Program-made: the position numbers and the translations under genes
Source: Aquila chrysaetos chrysaetos
Lineage: Eukaryota; Chordata; Aves; Accipitriformes; Accipitridae
NCBI RefSeq assembly: GCF_900496995.4
Contig: NC_044005.1
Location: 19,225,363-19,289,362 of the forward strand
Direction: 5' to 3'
DNA length: 64,000 nt
The notes under the pieces: generated by a model
Databases searched by the model: none
Seen by the model: only the letters and a program-made list of their open reading frames with translations
Told to the model about the DNA's origin: nothing
Part shown: one piece after another, positions 10,166-64,000 of the stretch
Position numbering within the stretch: the stretch's first letter is position 1
Layout of the letters: every line of letters begins with the position of its first letter

Positions 10166-11571
10166 ATTCGGGGGAACAACAAAGGATCACTATTACAAAC
10201 TTCAAATACTGCAACTGCTACTTCTGCCTAGGTGGAGGAGCAGTGTTTTCAAATTATGTACAAGAAGATACCCAAAAGATAAATTATTTCTTTCCCTGCA
10301 TGTTTATTGAACCTCTTACAGATGCTTTCTGTTAAAAGCAGCTCCTGATTTGATAATATATTGCTAATCTTCCAAAATTTTTATTTTCACATATGTAAAT
10401 TCTCTATTGGAATTTGAGTTATCATTCCCAAATTGTTTTTGATATCTCCAGAAAGTATACGTTTACAAGATTTTTTATGCAGGAGATTTCAGAAAATATA
10501 AAAAATTCTCTTCTCACTGTACTGTTTTAGTCAGTATTAAACACAAATAAACAGGTAGAACTGAGATATATTCTTATAGATTCTCTCATGACTATTTTCT
10601 CAGCTTCCATCACCAATGAAAACTGTAAACCTCAGAAATAAATCCTGCATGTTAATTAGTTTAGACAATTGTCAGTGAATATTTAATAATTATTAAGTAA
10701 ATTCTATATAGTGACAAGCTGCACTGATGATTAATGAAATGGTGTGCACTTACACTGTCTTTGGTAGCAATGTCCAAGTGTGCTTTTAGTCATACTTATT
10801 TAGGACTGCTTATTAGTCCTGTTTATGTAGTCCTATTGGCATACATCAGACAGCCGCACAGCAAAGGCCTTAGGGCCCTGCAGCATGTGTAACTGCATTC
10901 ATACCACACTTCAATGCACTGGGGCGTGAAAGCTGCCTTACCCCCTTTGCACCTCACTGCGACAGACCTTACTAGCACACACACCATTCCCAACCTTCTT
11001 CCTCCTGCATATCCGCTGATAATCCCCACATGCCACTAATGCCTTTGCCCATTAGTCGCAGAAAGTCTCTGACTTAAGAGCTTTGCTTTGAGGCTATCCA
11101 TACTCTCTGCAAGAGAGCCTAGTAGTAGATTAGTACATCGGACTAGTACGTTGGACTTCAGCATCCACGTCACCTTGCAGCAGAGCATTCCATCACTTTC
11201 TTTGATGAGGCTTGAAAAAAGACCTCTCTTTCTTGTTTTGACCATCCCACCCACTCGCTGGACTTCTTGCTTCTTGTATTGGAGAAGACATTAAACAAAT
11301 GACCCTTGCTGACTTTCTTCATGCTTTTCAAGATGTTACAGGTGTCTGCCACATCCTAACTCTGGCATGAGCCAGAAAGGAGCCAACATGTGTGGAAAAT
11401 CAGGGGACTGGGCTGGGAATGGAGAATCAGGAGAATTTCAGTGTGACTATTGAGGAACACCCATTCCGAAACAATTTAGGCTGTTATTTCTAGGTGGCAA
11501 TAAGAGCAATTTTGCATTTGGTCTACTTAGCTTCACTTTTGGCTAGAGAAGAGATGCAATGTGAGGACAGT
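10166..11571. other. Intergenic segment 3' of CATSPERB
   Basis: Presumed 3' untranslated remnant followed by unique-looking sequence. No further gene is recognised. Short frames near 10823-11352 on both strands lack family features. Confidence 0.4.
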
Positions 11572-12717
11572 TGTATTGGTTTTGTGTGGCAAGGTTTTGG
11601 TAGCAGGGGGGGTTATACAGGGGTGGCTTCTGTAAGAAGCTGCTGGAAGCTTCCCCTGTGTTCGAGAGAGCCAATACCAGCTGGCTCTAAGACGGACCCG
11701 CCGCCGGCCAAGGCCGAGCCAATCAGCGATAGTGGTAACGCCTCTGTGATAACATTTTTAAGAAGGAAAAAGTTGGGACAGGCAGATTCGGCAGCCGGAG
11801 AGAGGAGTGAGAACATGTAAGAGAAACAACCCTGCGGACACCAAGGTCAGTGAAGAAGGAGGGGGAGGAGATGCTCCAGGCGCCGGAGCAGAGATTCCCC
11901 TGCAGCCCGTGGTGAAGACCATGGTGAGGCAGGCTGTCCCCCTGCAGCCCATGGAGGTCCACGGTGGAGCAGATATCCACCTGTAGCCCGTGGAGGACCC
12001 CACGCCGGAGCAGGTGGGTTTCCCGAAGGAGGCTGTGACCCCGTGGGAACCCTGCGCTGGAGCAGGCTCCTGGCAGGACCTGCGGATCTGTGGAGAGAGG
12101 AGCCCACGCTGGAGCAGGTTTTCTGGCAGGACTTGTGACCCCGTGGGGGACCCACACTGGAGCAGTGTGCTCCTGAAGGACTGCACACCGTGGAAAGGAC
12201 CCATGCTGGAGCAGTTCGTGAAGAACTGCAGCCCGTGGGAAGGGCCCACGTTGGAGAAGTTCGTGGAGGACTGTCTCCCATGGGAGGCACTCCACGCTGG
12301 AGCAGGGGAAGAGTGTGATGAGTCCTGCCCCTGAGGAGGATGAAGCGGCAGAAAACAACGTGTGATGAACTGACCGTAAACCCCATTCCCCGTCCCCCTG
12401 TGCCGCTGGGGGGGTTGGTAGAGAAGCCGGGAGTGAAGTTGTGCCCGGGAAGAAGGGAGGGGTGGAGGGAAGGTGTTCTGAGATTTGGTTTTATTTCTCA
12501 TTACCCTACTCTGGTTGATTTGTAATAAAGTGAGTTAATTTTCCCCAAGTTGAGTCTGTTTTGCCCGTGACAGTAAGTGGTGAGTGATCTCTCTCCTGTC
12601 CTTATCTCGACCCACAAGCTCTTTGTTATATTTTCTTTCCCCTGTCCAGCTGAGGAGGGGGAGTGATAGAACAGCTTTGGTGGGCACCTGGCAACCAGCC
12701 AGGGTCAACCCATCACA
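11572..12717 (+). mobile_element. Solo endogenous-retrovirus LTR (ERV-L-like)
   Basis: A 1146-bp element starting TGTATTGG and ending CATCACA. It is flanked by the perfect 5-bp duplication ACAGT at 11567-11571 and 12718-12722. A CCAAT box lies at 11719-11727 and an AATAAA signal at 12524-12529, giving + orientation. The middle is built of degenerate tandem units around GCTGGAGCAG and CCCGTGG. There is no internal gag-pol sequence, so it is a solo LTR left by recombination. Five-base duplications and this layout suggest the ERV-L class. I recognise the sequence type from bird genomes but do not assign a subfamily. Confidence 0.88.
11880..12320 (+). repeat. Degenerate minisatellite inside the LTR
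   Basis: About ten imperfect copies of a 40-60 bp GC-rich unit carry GGAGCAG and CCCGTGG or CCATGG cores. The array generates long overlapping open frames on the minus strand (up to 247 codons) that are repeat artefacts. Confidence 0.7.
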
Positions 12718-12722
12718 ACAGT

Positions 12723-15700
12723 GCACATCTCCCTCCCTGAATGCCTAGCCTCTTTTACTGCAGAACTCATCCACAGACTACAGAGCCTGGGTATCAGGTT
12801 CTCACCTCTGCTTTGTTAGCTTCATATGCAAAATGGAAGATACTAGAGATGACTTAGATAATTAGTAATCTCCCTAGTAGTTGGATGTGCTCCCAATCTG
12901 CCTGCTATTCATATTACCTAGTTGCAGCTTGTACCACAATCATTCCTGCTCTGTGCAAGTCTCGAATTATTTGCATTTTCAAGGCCATCACTGTCACAAA
13001 CACTGAAGTGACTCATAACTTTTAAAACTGAAAAAATAAGCCTGTATTTGAGTTGCTGTCAGTGCAATGGCTGATTCTAAAACACTTCCTCCAAGAAATG
13101 CATCTTCCTCCTTTTTTTCCAGAACATTTTTTCATTGACAATTTTTTACATTTATTACATTATTTTACGAACAGAAGTACTGGCAGTTTCACCAGCTTTT
13201 GTCCAGGAACCTGATCCTAAAAGAGATCTAGTCCAGTCATTCCAGATGACTGCTCTAATTAAAGCATCAACCTACTGAGATTGTGTGTGTCTGTATGGGT
13301 AAGTGCCTAGCGGTCTGCCTCTGTGTGCTGCTGTCTTGCTCTGGCTCTGACAAAGTCCCTTCTCCTCCCCTTTTGGTCTTTCTCCCTTTTTGCTCCATAT
13401 CCACCTATGTAGTTCGTATTTACAAAACTGGAAACAGCTTTTAAAAGTTCCCACACACACTTCAGGATGCACCTAAAGTAATGAGGAATTTATTTTAATG
13501 AGAGAGTATTGCATTGGTTAGTAATTTTTTAGGTGATTAGGTAGATACATAATAGGAAAATGGGGCTTGTTTTTTCTTTTCTGGGTTTCTGGTGGACTTT
13601 CAAAACTTCTTGGAAACAAGGTTGACGTGGATCTCATACTTCCTACCTCTCTATCCACCATTTTCTCAAAAGACCACCAACCACATGGGTCTAAGAGAAG
13701 CCTGTTGCAGTCTGAGTTACAGATGAAGTACTGGAAATCTTGTAAAAAAAAAAGGGGGGGGGGTACGTGGGAGCAAAACTCAGCAATAGAAAGTCTGCTA
13801 CAGAAAAAGGAAAAAAAGTACTCAATAACATCTTACTAAAAATGTTTACAAATACAGTCAACAGGCACAATAATAAATGTAAAAATAGAAATGTGCATTG
13901 CATAGGGACAGCTGGCATAATTCAGATGTCTCAGAGTTCCCCTCTCAGAAAAAGGGAAGTTTCACTATTGGATGAAACAAATGACCCAGGCATGTTATCT
14001 GCATCCAATAGCTTCAGCAGTGCTTTGAAATTCTTCAGTCTTTGATGATGAGGCCTACATATTTAGATACAGTGTAGCATTTCCAGAGAGGCATACAGGA
14101 ATTAAAAAATGCAGCCTTTGCACAGCTATGCAGTTGCATGGAATTTTGAAAAGGAAGCTCTGCTTGGAAGATGAGGGTCTTTTCAGCACTGTGAAAGTTC
14201 AGACAGCGATATTGATTGAAAGAAAAGATATGACATTTCTGTTGAGGGGATTCGTATGCACATTACATAGGAGGAAGAGTCACAGAATTTTAACTGCTGA
14301 CCTACACAGGTTCAGGTTTGTGGTTCAGGTAGAAGAGCAGGGCTACTGCTTCCAGGGCATCCATGGCAGGATGTGAAAACTGAGCAGCAGCATCTGAGAC
14401 ATGATTCATAGGGTATGCTGCAAAACAGTGCATTCTGCAGGAATCCAAGACGTTGAAGCGCAACAAATGGATGTGCAAAAAAAATAAAGCTCTTCAGAGC
14501 GGTCCTTTCTGACCCTTTTCAATTTCTTAAAATCTATTGACAGTGAGGACACCAGAATTATAGAACATGGCATTAAATTTACTTTTAGTCCTGATGTCAC
14601 ATTCTTCCACAGCTTGCTAGCTTACAATATACCCAAAAGGTATTAGATCTTATAGACACAGCATGATATATGAAGTTTATGTTGGGTTGCTTGTTTACTA
14701 TGCAGCCTAGCTTCTTTCAGAGCTGCCTTACTATTTATTCCCATAGGTGTGACCTTGTATTTGGCTGTATCTGAATGGTCCCATTTAGGAGGTGTAAGTC
14801 AGAGCACAACCAAGCCATTCCTAGCTGAGCATGGTGCCCCCCCCCTGCCCCTGGCTGCCTGAGCTACTCATCCATCAGCTCTTGAATCAACACTGTTTAC
14901 AGCTCAGAATTTTAAGTTGAAGTGTCATTGTTTGCCTTAAAAATGCAGTGATGACTGGGAGGTGCTTATGAGCTCACAGACATTTGTAAAGCTGGAATAA
15001 GCCAGAAGCAGCTGCCAGTAACCTTCCCAGCTGTCTCAGGCTAAGCCATTCCTTCTCCTCCATCAGAACCTTCAGCAGGTGAATCTGTCTGTTTCCGACC
15101 ACTCACTCCTCAGCTGTATGTATACTTCTTCCAGGCCCTCTGAGTCATGCAGTTTTTATTCACAGAGATTTTACGTTGACTTTCTAATCATTACTACAAA
15201 TTCTAAATAGCATCAGTCCTACTCTTGATTTCTGCACAATCATCTAGAATCATCTCCACTGATCAATAATTCCTTTTGAGCTATGCTGGTCACCTCATAT
15301 CTGACCCATGCAGCGCAAGCTTTCTTCATAGAATACAATGTTGACCTTTCAGAAAAATACCCGAGAACTATCCAAGTATATTATATCTGCACCATTATCC
15401 TTATGAGAAACTTTGTAATTTAACAAGAAATTAAACAATTTTTTTCCATAAAGCCACATCAGCTGCTACTGCTATATTCCCATCTTGTAATTCCTTATTG
15501 CATCCTGTATCAGCATTTATTGTCTGTGATTGATGTCAGATAAATCAGTCTATTATTATGTGTTCTCACTTGTCTGATTTGAATACTTATAGTCAGTCTT
15601 TACCTCTTGCAGAATTTCTGCAATAATTTCAGCTTTATTAAAAATTAATATGGTTTCATGCTTCCTGAGATCACACATACAAACTCCTTCAGGACTCTCA

Positions 15701-18300
15701 AGTTCTTTAGGGCTTGTGTACTTCAAAAATATTTCTTTCTACAAATAGTTGTTCAATATCCATCTTAATAATGACCAGGAAGGCACTTAGTCATCATCAT
15801 ATGATACAAATACATCACACAATCTTTCAAGTATAGAACAAATCTATTTATTAAACAGTTCTACTTTTTTGTATCAATATCAACATTTTTATAAAATCCA
15901 GATATAATAGGCCTATAAGAGTGTTAAGATTTAGAAAACTTGAGCTGTTCCTAAAACTACCAACCATGCATATTCCTTGACATTCTCATCCATTTTTATA
16001 TGCTTTATAACTTGTAATGACTGCTAGGTTTGCCATTTTTCTACTTCTTGTATGTATTTACTTCAAACTGCTGTGTTTACTTCCCCACTAAACTAGAAAC
16101 ATACTTTTCTGAATCTCCCCTCTTTCTTGATCACAATATCCTGACTTCTTTATAGACGTCTGCTTCTTTATAGACTCCCCCTACTTTGATACAGTTTTGC
16201 TATGTAATTTTTCTTTTCACTCAGTCATTCATTTTCCACAGCTTTTTTGGGAACAAGTCAAAACATATGTCTTCAGAACGAGAAGACATAGCCAGTGTCC
16301 CTGTGTGTGTATATAGTACGGATAGTAACTTTGTTTGCACATACTGAATGTAGCCATATCTAAATACTCAGACAAGCACTGACTTTCATTCTAGCAATTA
16401 TCTTTACCATAATAAAGTCTGAAGTTTTTAGTTTCCCTAATATGATTTTTCTTTTGTCAGAAAATAATTAGCTAGGATTTTTAGGAACTCTTAAAACTTT
16501 AGTGCATAGCTCCAAGTTATATGTCTGTTCTGAAGTTCCTCATAATAACAATGTAATTTTCTTTCCCAAAATTATGAGCAGGTACTGAAAGAAAAAGTTA
16601 TCTTGTTCTTCAGTCTTGTCTGCTGTGCAAGAGGCCCTCACTGGTAAACCCAGTTTAGGCTTATTCCTATTACATTGATCTATATGCAGTTACTTTCCTA
16701 TGAATATGAGAAGTTTAAAACTGTATTCAATACTCCATTTCCTCATTTATTACTCAATTCATGGTGGGCCAAAACCTCTGCCAGGGCAAGGTCCTTTATT
16801 ATTTACAAGAACTAAGGGAGCCCAACCTTTTAACTCAGTTAAGAATAGCCTCTCAAGATCCCTGAAGATATTTCCTTCTGGACGCCGTCCGTCAAACCTC
16901 TGGAAATGGAGAGAAGGAATTGAGGTGTGACCTGACACTCTTTTGCCTTCTAACTCATGACTCTAAGAAAAATAAACTGAGTGTTTTTTTCATTCACATC
17001 TTCTTTCCAGCATGGGAAGTTGCCCTCACTGCCCAGCCTTTCTTCTGGAATCACTGAGGTGGAAACGTTTGAAAAAAATAAAACCCCTTGCCAAATATAA
17101 TGAGAATTGGATAAAACTGACAAGTAGGCACTATTGTTGGGCTGAGCATTGTTCAGACTGATATCAAAATAATACAAGGCCAATTAAAAGAAGCTGAACC
17201 CAAATCTTCATAAAGCAAACTATGCAAACTGAAATCTGATTGAACTTCTTGTTTTCAATTCACAGAAAACCCTGAAAGAATCAAAACTGCAGTGAACAGT
17301 GGTCTATACTTAATCTGATGGCCACAAGAGGGTACAATTTGTAAATTGCAAATGAGTATAATGGTCCCACAGAGGTTTCTCTAAGTGACATCAATCTTTT
17401 TTGAAGTCACAAAACCCCATCTCCAGAACTGCCTAAGACAAATTCTGGCACAGCACCTCCCCAGGTGCGTCCCCTCGGGGGGCTGCACAGGTCACCAAAC
17501 GAAGGTGACGAGTGCCTTTCCGTGCACGTGCTGCGTGACAGTTTCCCTTCATCGGGGCCTGTAATCTGCAGTTCTCGGACAACTGAATCTTTCCAAACCT
17601 TTCGTTGTATTAGCCAAGAATGCCGTACTAAGAACAGCTGAGCACAACATACCTTCAGCTACATTATGGACGCCCAAATAATACTGTTGAAGGCATCTGT
17701 ATTCTTAACCAGTCCTTAGGCATCAGAGCCAGGCCTGAAAGCAAGGGCCAAATGGCTTCATCTGAGCACATCAAGAAACTGGGTATCAATTCTGGAGCCA
17801 GACACTGTCCTTCTCATGGGGCAAGCAAAACGGAAGATGGAGAAAGAGAAACAGCGCTTGACTGGAGGCTTCCTGGTGACACGTAATTAATTCTGGGGTG
17901 AAAGCTTGCCATCTGTGGTTTTGGCTCAAACCAGCCCCAGTATAAGTCACTTTGATAAACAAGTATCAATACTTGTTTGAAAGTATAAAATAAAAATAAA
18001 TCGATCTAAGTGAGTATATAAATTGCAGTGAGCTCCCATGTATGTAATGTATCTACAATATACTCTGAAACGGACTCTCCCGTGCAGCGGCGTGTCTGTG
18101 GGGTCCCAAATGCACTCGTGTTTTTGCATATTTTCAGAAAATCTGTCAAACATATGTTCAGATGCTGGCAGCAGTGGCAAAAGCAGAGACTCGACAGCTT
18201 CTGTTTGTTATTGCAATTGTTGATAGATCCTCTCTCTGTCTACGGAGATCCGACAGCCGCTCAACCAGAAGCTGTTTAACTTCGGGATCACCGGGCAATG
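12723..18300. other. Intergenic region upstream of PPP4R3A
   Basis: No gene, RNA gene or well-preserved mobile element was recognised. Scattered items are a C-run near 14837-14847, a G-run after an A-run near 13746-13763, a CTCF-like CCACAAGAGGG at about 17322-17332, and a locally GC-richer patch with a CACGTG E-box at 17525-17530. Short frames are unremarkable. Confidence 0.4.
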
Positions 18301-18303
18301 TGC

Positions 18304-18350
18304 GAGAGGAAAGAAAGAAAGAGAAAGAAAGAGAGAGAGAGAAAGAAAAA
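18304..18350 (+). repeat. GAAA/GA purine microsatellite
   Basis: An almost pure purine tract of GAAA and GA units sits at the upstream edge of the CpG island. No coding significance. Confidence 0.9.
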
Positions 18351-19007
18351 CACCCTTTTGCGAGAGGAGCGGTCCAGTTGTGCCCACAGAGCACAGACAC
18401 CCCGAAACACGGTCCCAGGTGCAAGCCAGGGAGGTGAGGGGCGGCAGCAGCTCCCCCAGCTCTCCTCCGCGCTGGGACGCGGGTTCGTGTGTGTGTCCCC
18501 GCCCCGCCCCGCGCACACGCGCGGCTGCCGGCAGACCCCGCCTCGCCGCCGCGGTACCCGTCACCTCCCGGCCCCGGCAGCACGCGGCGAGCTCCGAGGC
18601 GCCGCGCAGAGCGCGGGAAGAGCCGCCGCCGAGCCGCGGCAGGCAGCGGGCGCCGCTGGCCTGGGCCGCGCCGCCCCTCCGCTCCGCTCCGCTCCCTGGG
18701 CCCGCGGTAACGGCCCGGCCAGGGCCCCACGCGTGTCCCGCCCGCGCAGATCCGAGAGCGATCCCGGCAGGGCGCTGCGTGGGGGCGGTGCTGGGCGCGG
18801 TGCAGGGCGCGCTGCTGCGCGGCAGGGCTGCCGGTGCTGCGTGGGGCGGCCAGGAGCGCGCGGGGCCCGGCGGCGCGCGCCCGCCCGTGGGCGCGGAGCG
18901 CCCCCAGCCCGCCGCCCAGCTCGGGGCCGCTGGCCCTTTAAATGCTGGCGGGCGGCCCGTGCCGCCGCTGGCTGGGAGACCCCGCGCCTCCAGTGAGAGG
19001 TGAAACC

Positions 19008-19019
19008 AAGATGGCGGCC
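19008..19019 (+). promoter_or_regulatory. YY1-type element
   Basis: CAAGATGGCGGC matches the YY1 consensus in the sense orientation. Its ATG also opens a five-codon upstream ORF (MAAAQ) ending in TGA at 19026-19028. Confidence 0.7.
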
Positions 19020-19232
19020 GCGCAGTGACTGAGGCGGAGACGGAGCCGGTGGGAGCCGGGCCGGGCTGGACGGGCCGCGCCGCGCTGCACCGGGCCGCGC
19101 CGTGCCTTGCCGTCGCCGCTCGCCCGCTGCGCAGGGCTAAGCGCCTCTCTGCCGGCCGGGCTGCTGAGCGCCTGGAGCGCGGCCACGTCGCAGGGCGCGC
19201 TGAGGAGTCGGGACTGAGCCGCCGCAGCACCG

Positions 19233-19269
19233 GGAGGAGGAGGAGGAGGAGGAGGAGGAGGAAGAAGAA
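19233..19269 (+). repeat. GGA/GAA trinucleotide repeat in 5' UTR
   Basis: About nine GGA units are followed by GAA units, immediately before a second upstream ATG at 19271. It lies in the inferred untranslated leader. Confidence 0.9.
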
Positions 19270-19270
19270 T

Positions 19271-19342
19271 ATGGCGGCGGAGTCGGGCTGGGAGTGAAGC
19301 CGCCGCCTGCGACGGGAGTTCATGGGGGAGACGGGGCGCTGA
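19271..19342 (+). promoter_or_regulatory. Upstream ORFs in the PPP4R3A leader
   Basis: Two short ORFs lie here: ATG at 19271 with eight codons (MAAESGWE) ending TGA 19295-19297, and ATG at 19322 with six codons (MGETGR) ending TGA 19340-19342. Further upstream ORFs start at 19011 and 19910 (seven codons, ending 19933). All terminate before the main ATG at 20088. If the leader is unspliced they would be expected to lower translation of the main frame. Confidence 0.55.
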
Positions 19343-20087
19343 GCCCGCCCGTCCGCTTCATCCCGCCGCGGGACAGGCAGTGCACGCAGGCCCCGGCCAG
19401 CCCCGGCGGGAAGGAGGGCGGCTTCTCGAAGCTCCGCGCTGACGGACGGCGAGAGAGGGGCTTCGGGCCTGGGCAGCTGCTGCACAATAGAGCCGAGCTC
19501 CAGGCCGGGGTGAGCGGCCCCTCTCCCGCCTGCCTCCCCCCGCCTGCTTCACCCCGGCCTCGCCAGCCTCCCGCCTGCTTCCCTCGCCAGGGCCCCGGCC
19601 TCCAGTGTCGCCTGCTCCTGTCACCCCGGGCCGGCTGTCCGTTGCCGCCCGTGCCATCTGCTGTCCACCGCTGCTTCCACTCTCGTGGATCCACTTCTCC
19701 TCCAGGATCCCTGCTTCACCACCGCCTCTCCTGCCTGCCCTTCACCCTGCAAAGAGCCTTTCTCCTCTCTGCGACTCTCCCCTGTGTAAGCTTGCTCGCC
19801 TTTTGTGCAGCGCCTGACTGTGCCTGGAGCAGCTCCCCTTCCACATCTTCATCTCTTCTCCTGTTCCCGCTCTTCCCCTGCGCTCCCCAGTCCTCTGTTA
19901 CCCTCGATAATGAGGATCCCGTTGGAGCACTGAAGAGGAGTAAGAAGAGCTTGCCTGGCGTGCCCGTGTGGGGCTGCTACCTTCTTACTCGCTCCCCTCC
20001 TTTGAGGGGGGCCTAGCCCCCGACCAGCCTCCTGCTCCTCCAGCAGCTGCAAGCCAGAGTGGTGGCTGTGGTGTGGCAGGCGGCAGG

Positions 20088-62851
<42,764 letters not shown>

Positions 62852-64000
62852 GTAATTTTGAATGGACGTAGGTTGACTTCATTGTTACAGACTAGGAATT
62901 TGCTTTAGCATCTCTCTCAAGTTTGTGTTAATTCTGACATGTTAAGCAGTAATGGACTGTCTGGTTTGTCTGTATTTTTTCTCTGGCCTTTAGTATTTTT
63001 AAGGAGATGTGACATGTATATAAAAAGAAATAAAACTCTTTCAATGCCCAAACTCTTAAAGTATGAAGTATACACATAGCTGCTCTTTGCAGCAGCCTTT
63101 ACTGTGAAATACAGACAACACTTTTGTTAAATTGCACAGGGATGTTTGGAAGGTAGAAATATAGAAATACTTGGGAAACACTGCCAAATTTTGCCAGACT
63201 CCACAATGTCCCACCACCCCTATTGAGCATTTCTACTGTTACCATTTTTAATATTGTTCAGAGTGATACAACTGGCATGCGTGAAAGAAATAAATTGTAT
63301 TGTGGAGGGGTGGTTGCTGTAAGCAAAAACATAAACAGTTTTTAATATCCTAGCATGACTTTTTACCTTTTGAAATAACATACAGTTTTGGGTTGGAACA
63401 TATTGAAGTAGAAGAAAGCCCGTTTAAAAGAGTCAGTATAACTTGCAGTGAATATCCAAAATCAGCATTTTAAAATACGTTTTAGGATGCTGTTGGATTT
63501 TATCAGATTTTTGCCTAAAAGTATTTAAACCAAGTCAGGGAAATAGAGTGAGTGGTGTTTTCTCAGCACTGGGGGATAGATAAGGTAGTGTTGGTACAAC
63601 ATAGTTCAGATAATGAGAATTTACTTTCATAACATGGGTTTCCATTTCTGAAAGGTCAGGTATGTATCTCAGGTAGCCTTGGAATAACTGAATCATCCTT
63701 ATTTTTTAATGCCACCATACTGCTTGTTCACCTAACTTCTAGTAAAGGCAAATGGGGTTTTAGGGTTTTTATTTCTTATAGTAGAACATGGCTTAAGAGT
63801 TTGTGTTTAGATTACCTTCTGTTGAAAACAGCTGAATGAGAAGAGTTCGGCTGATGGAAGAGCTAAGGGATGTGTCCTCTGAATCCTTCTGTGGAGGAAG
63901 GGGGAGCTATTTAATTTATGAAAAAAAATACAGTAGGTAGTCAAGCACTTTTTAAAAAGGATAGAACTGGCTTGGAATTCAGTTCAGTCTATTCTGTATT
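62852..64000. other. Start of PPP4R3A intron 14
   Basis: No further exon, stop or polyadenylation region of the gene was found to the window end. AT-rich sequence with nothing recognised. Confidence 0.75.

Noticed and set aside
11723..12501. Minus-strand frames of 179-247 codons
   Set aside because: They lie wholly inside the solo LTR and arise from its GC-rich degenerate tandem units. They run opposite to the LTR signals and show no protein family.
18304..18350. GAAA/GA tract considered as a regulatory GAGA element
   Set aside because: It is a plain purine microsatellite. Nothing beyond composition supports a regulatory role.
18208..19485. 425-codon minus-strand frame and other long frames at the CpG island
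   Set aside because: Low stop frequency is expected in GC-rich DNA. The residue composition is Arg/Ala/Pro/Gly-rich with no domain, and the region is a promoter with the 5' UTR of PPP4R3A.
19294..20016. 240-codon + frame just before the PPP4R3A start
   Set aside because: It lacks an ATG at its proposed start, is in GC-rich leader sequence, and its translation is Pro/Ser-rich without known features.

Overview
The window looks like nuclear DNA of a bird, probably a neoavian. It is AT-rich and intron-dominated, with one CpG island. The interspersed repeats are CR1 LINEs ending in ATTCTATG-type 3' ends and two solo endogenous-retrovirus LTRs of the kind common in bird genomes. No bacterial-style operons, tRNA, rRNA or CRISPR arrays are visible.

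Layout. (1) 1-1.3 kb: an old, decayed CR1 LINE. (2) 1.9-10.2 kb: seven exon-like blocks on the + strand with correct GT-AG borders and compatible phases. In order they spell the C-terminal part of CATSPERB, the beta auxiliary subunit of the sperm CatSper calcium channel. At least two blocks are broken: an in-frame TAA at 5625-5627, and an exon start at 3334 that is closed in its homologous frame, best explained by a 2-base deletion. This is most simply a unitary CATSPERB pseudogene, which fits the reported absence of CatSper in birds. (3) 10.2-18.3 kb: intergenic, with a 1146-bp solo LTR flanked by a perfect 5-bp target duplication. (4) 18.4-20.3 kb: a CpG-island promoter with GC boxes, a YY1-type site and several short upstream ORFs. 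(5) 20.1-62.9 kb: fourteen coding exons of PPP4R3A (SMEK1), a regulatory subunit of protein phosphatase 4. They give 784 codons in one open frame. Only the acidic C-terminal tail, about 36 codons by comparison with the mammalian protein, lies beyond the right edge. Its introns hold two CR1 copies, one antisense solo LTR and simple repeats.

Gene order (CATSPERB then PPP4R3A, tandem, same strand) matches the human 14q32.12 arrangement, so this is a conserved syntenic block in which one neighbour stayed intact and the other decayed. Exon borders were placed by hand from splice consensus and reading-frame continuity. Gene identities rest on recognising the translated sequences, not on a database search.
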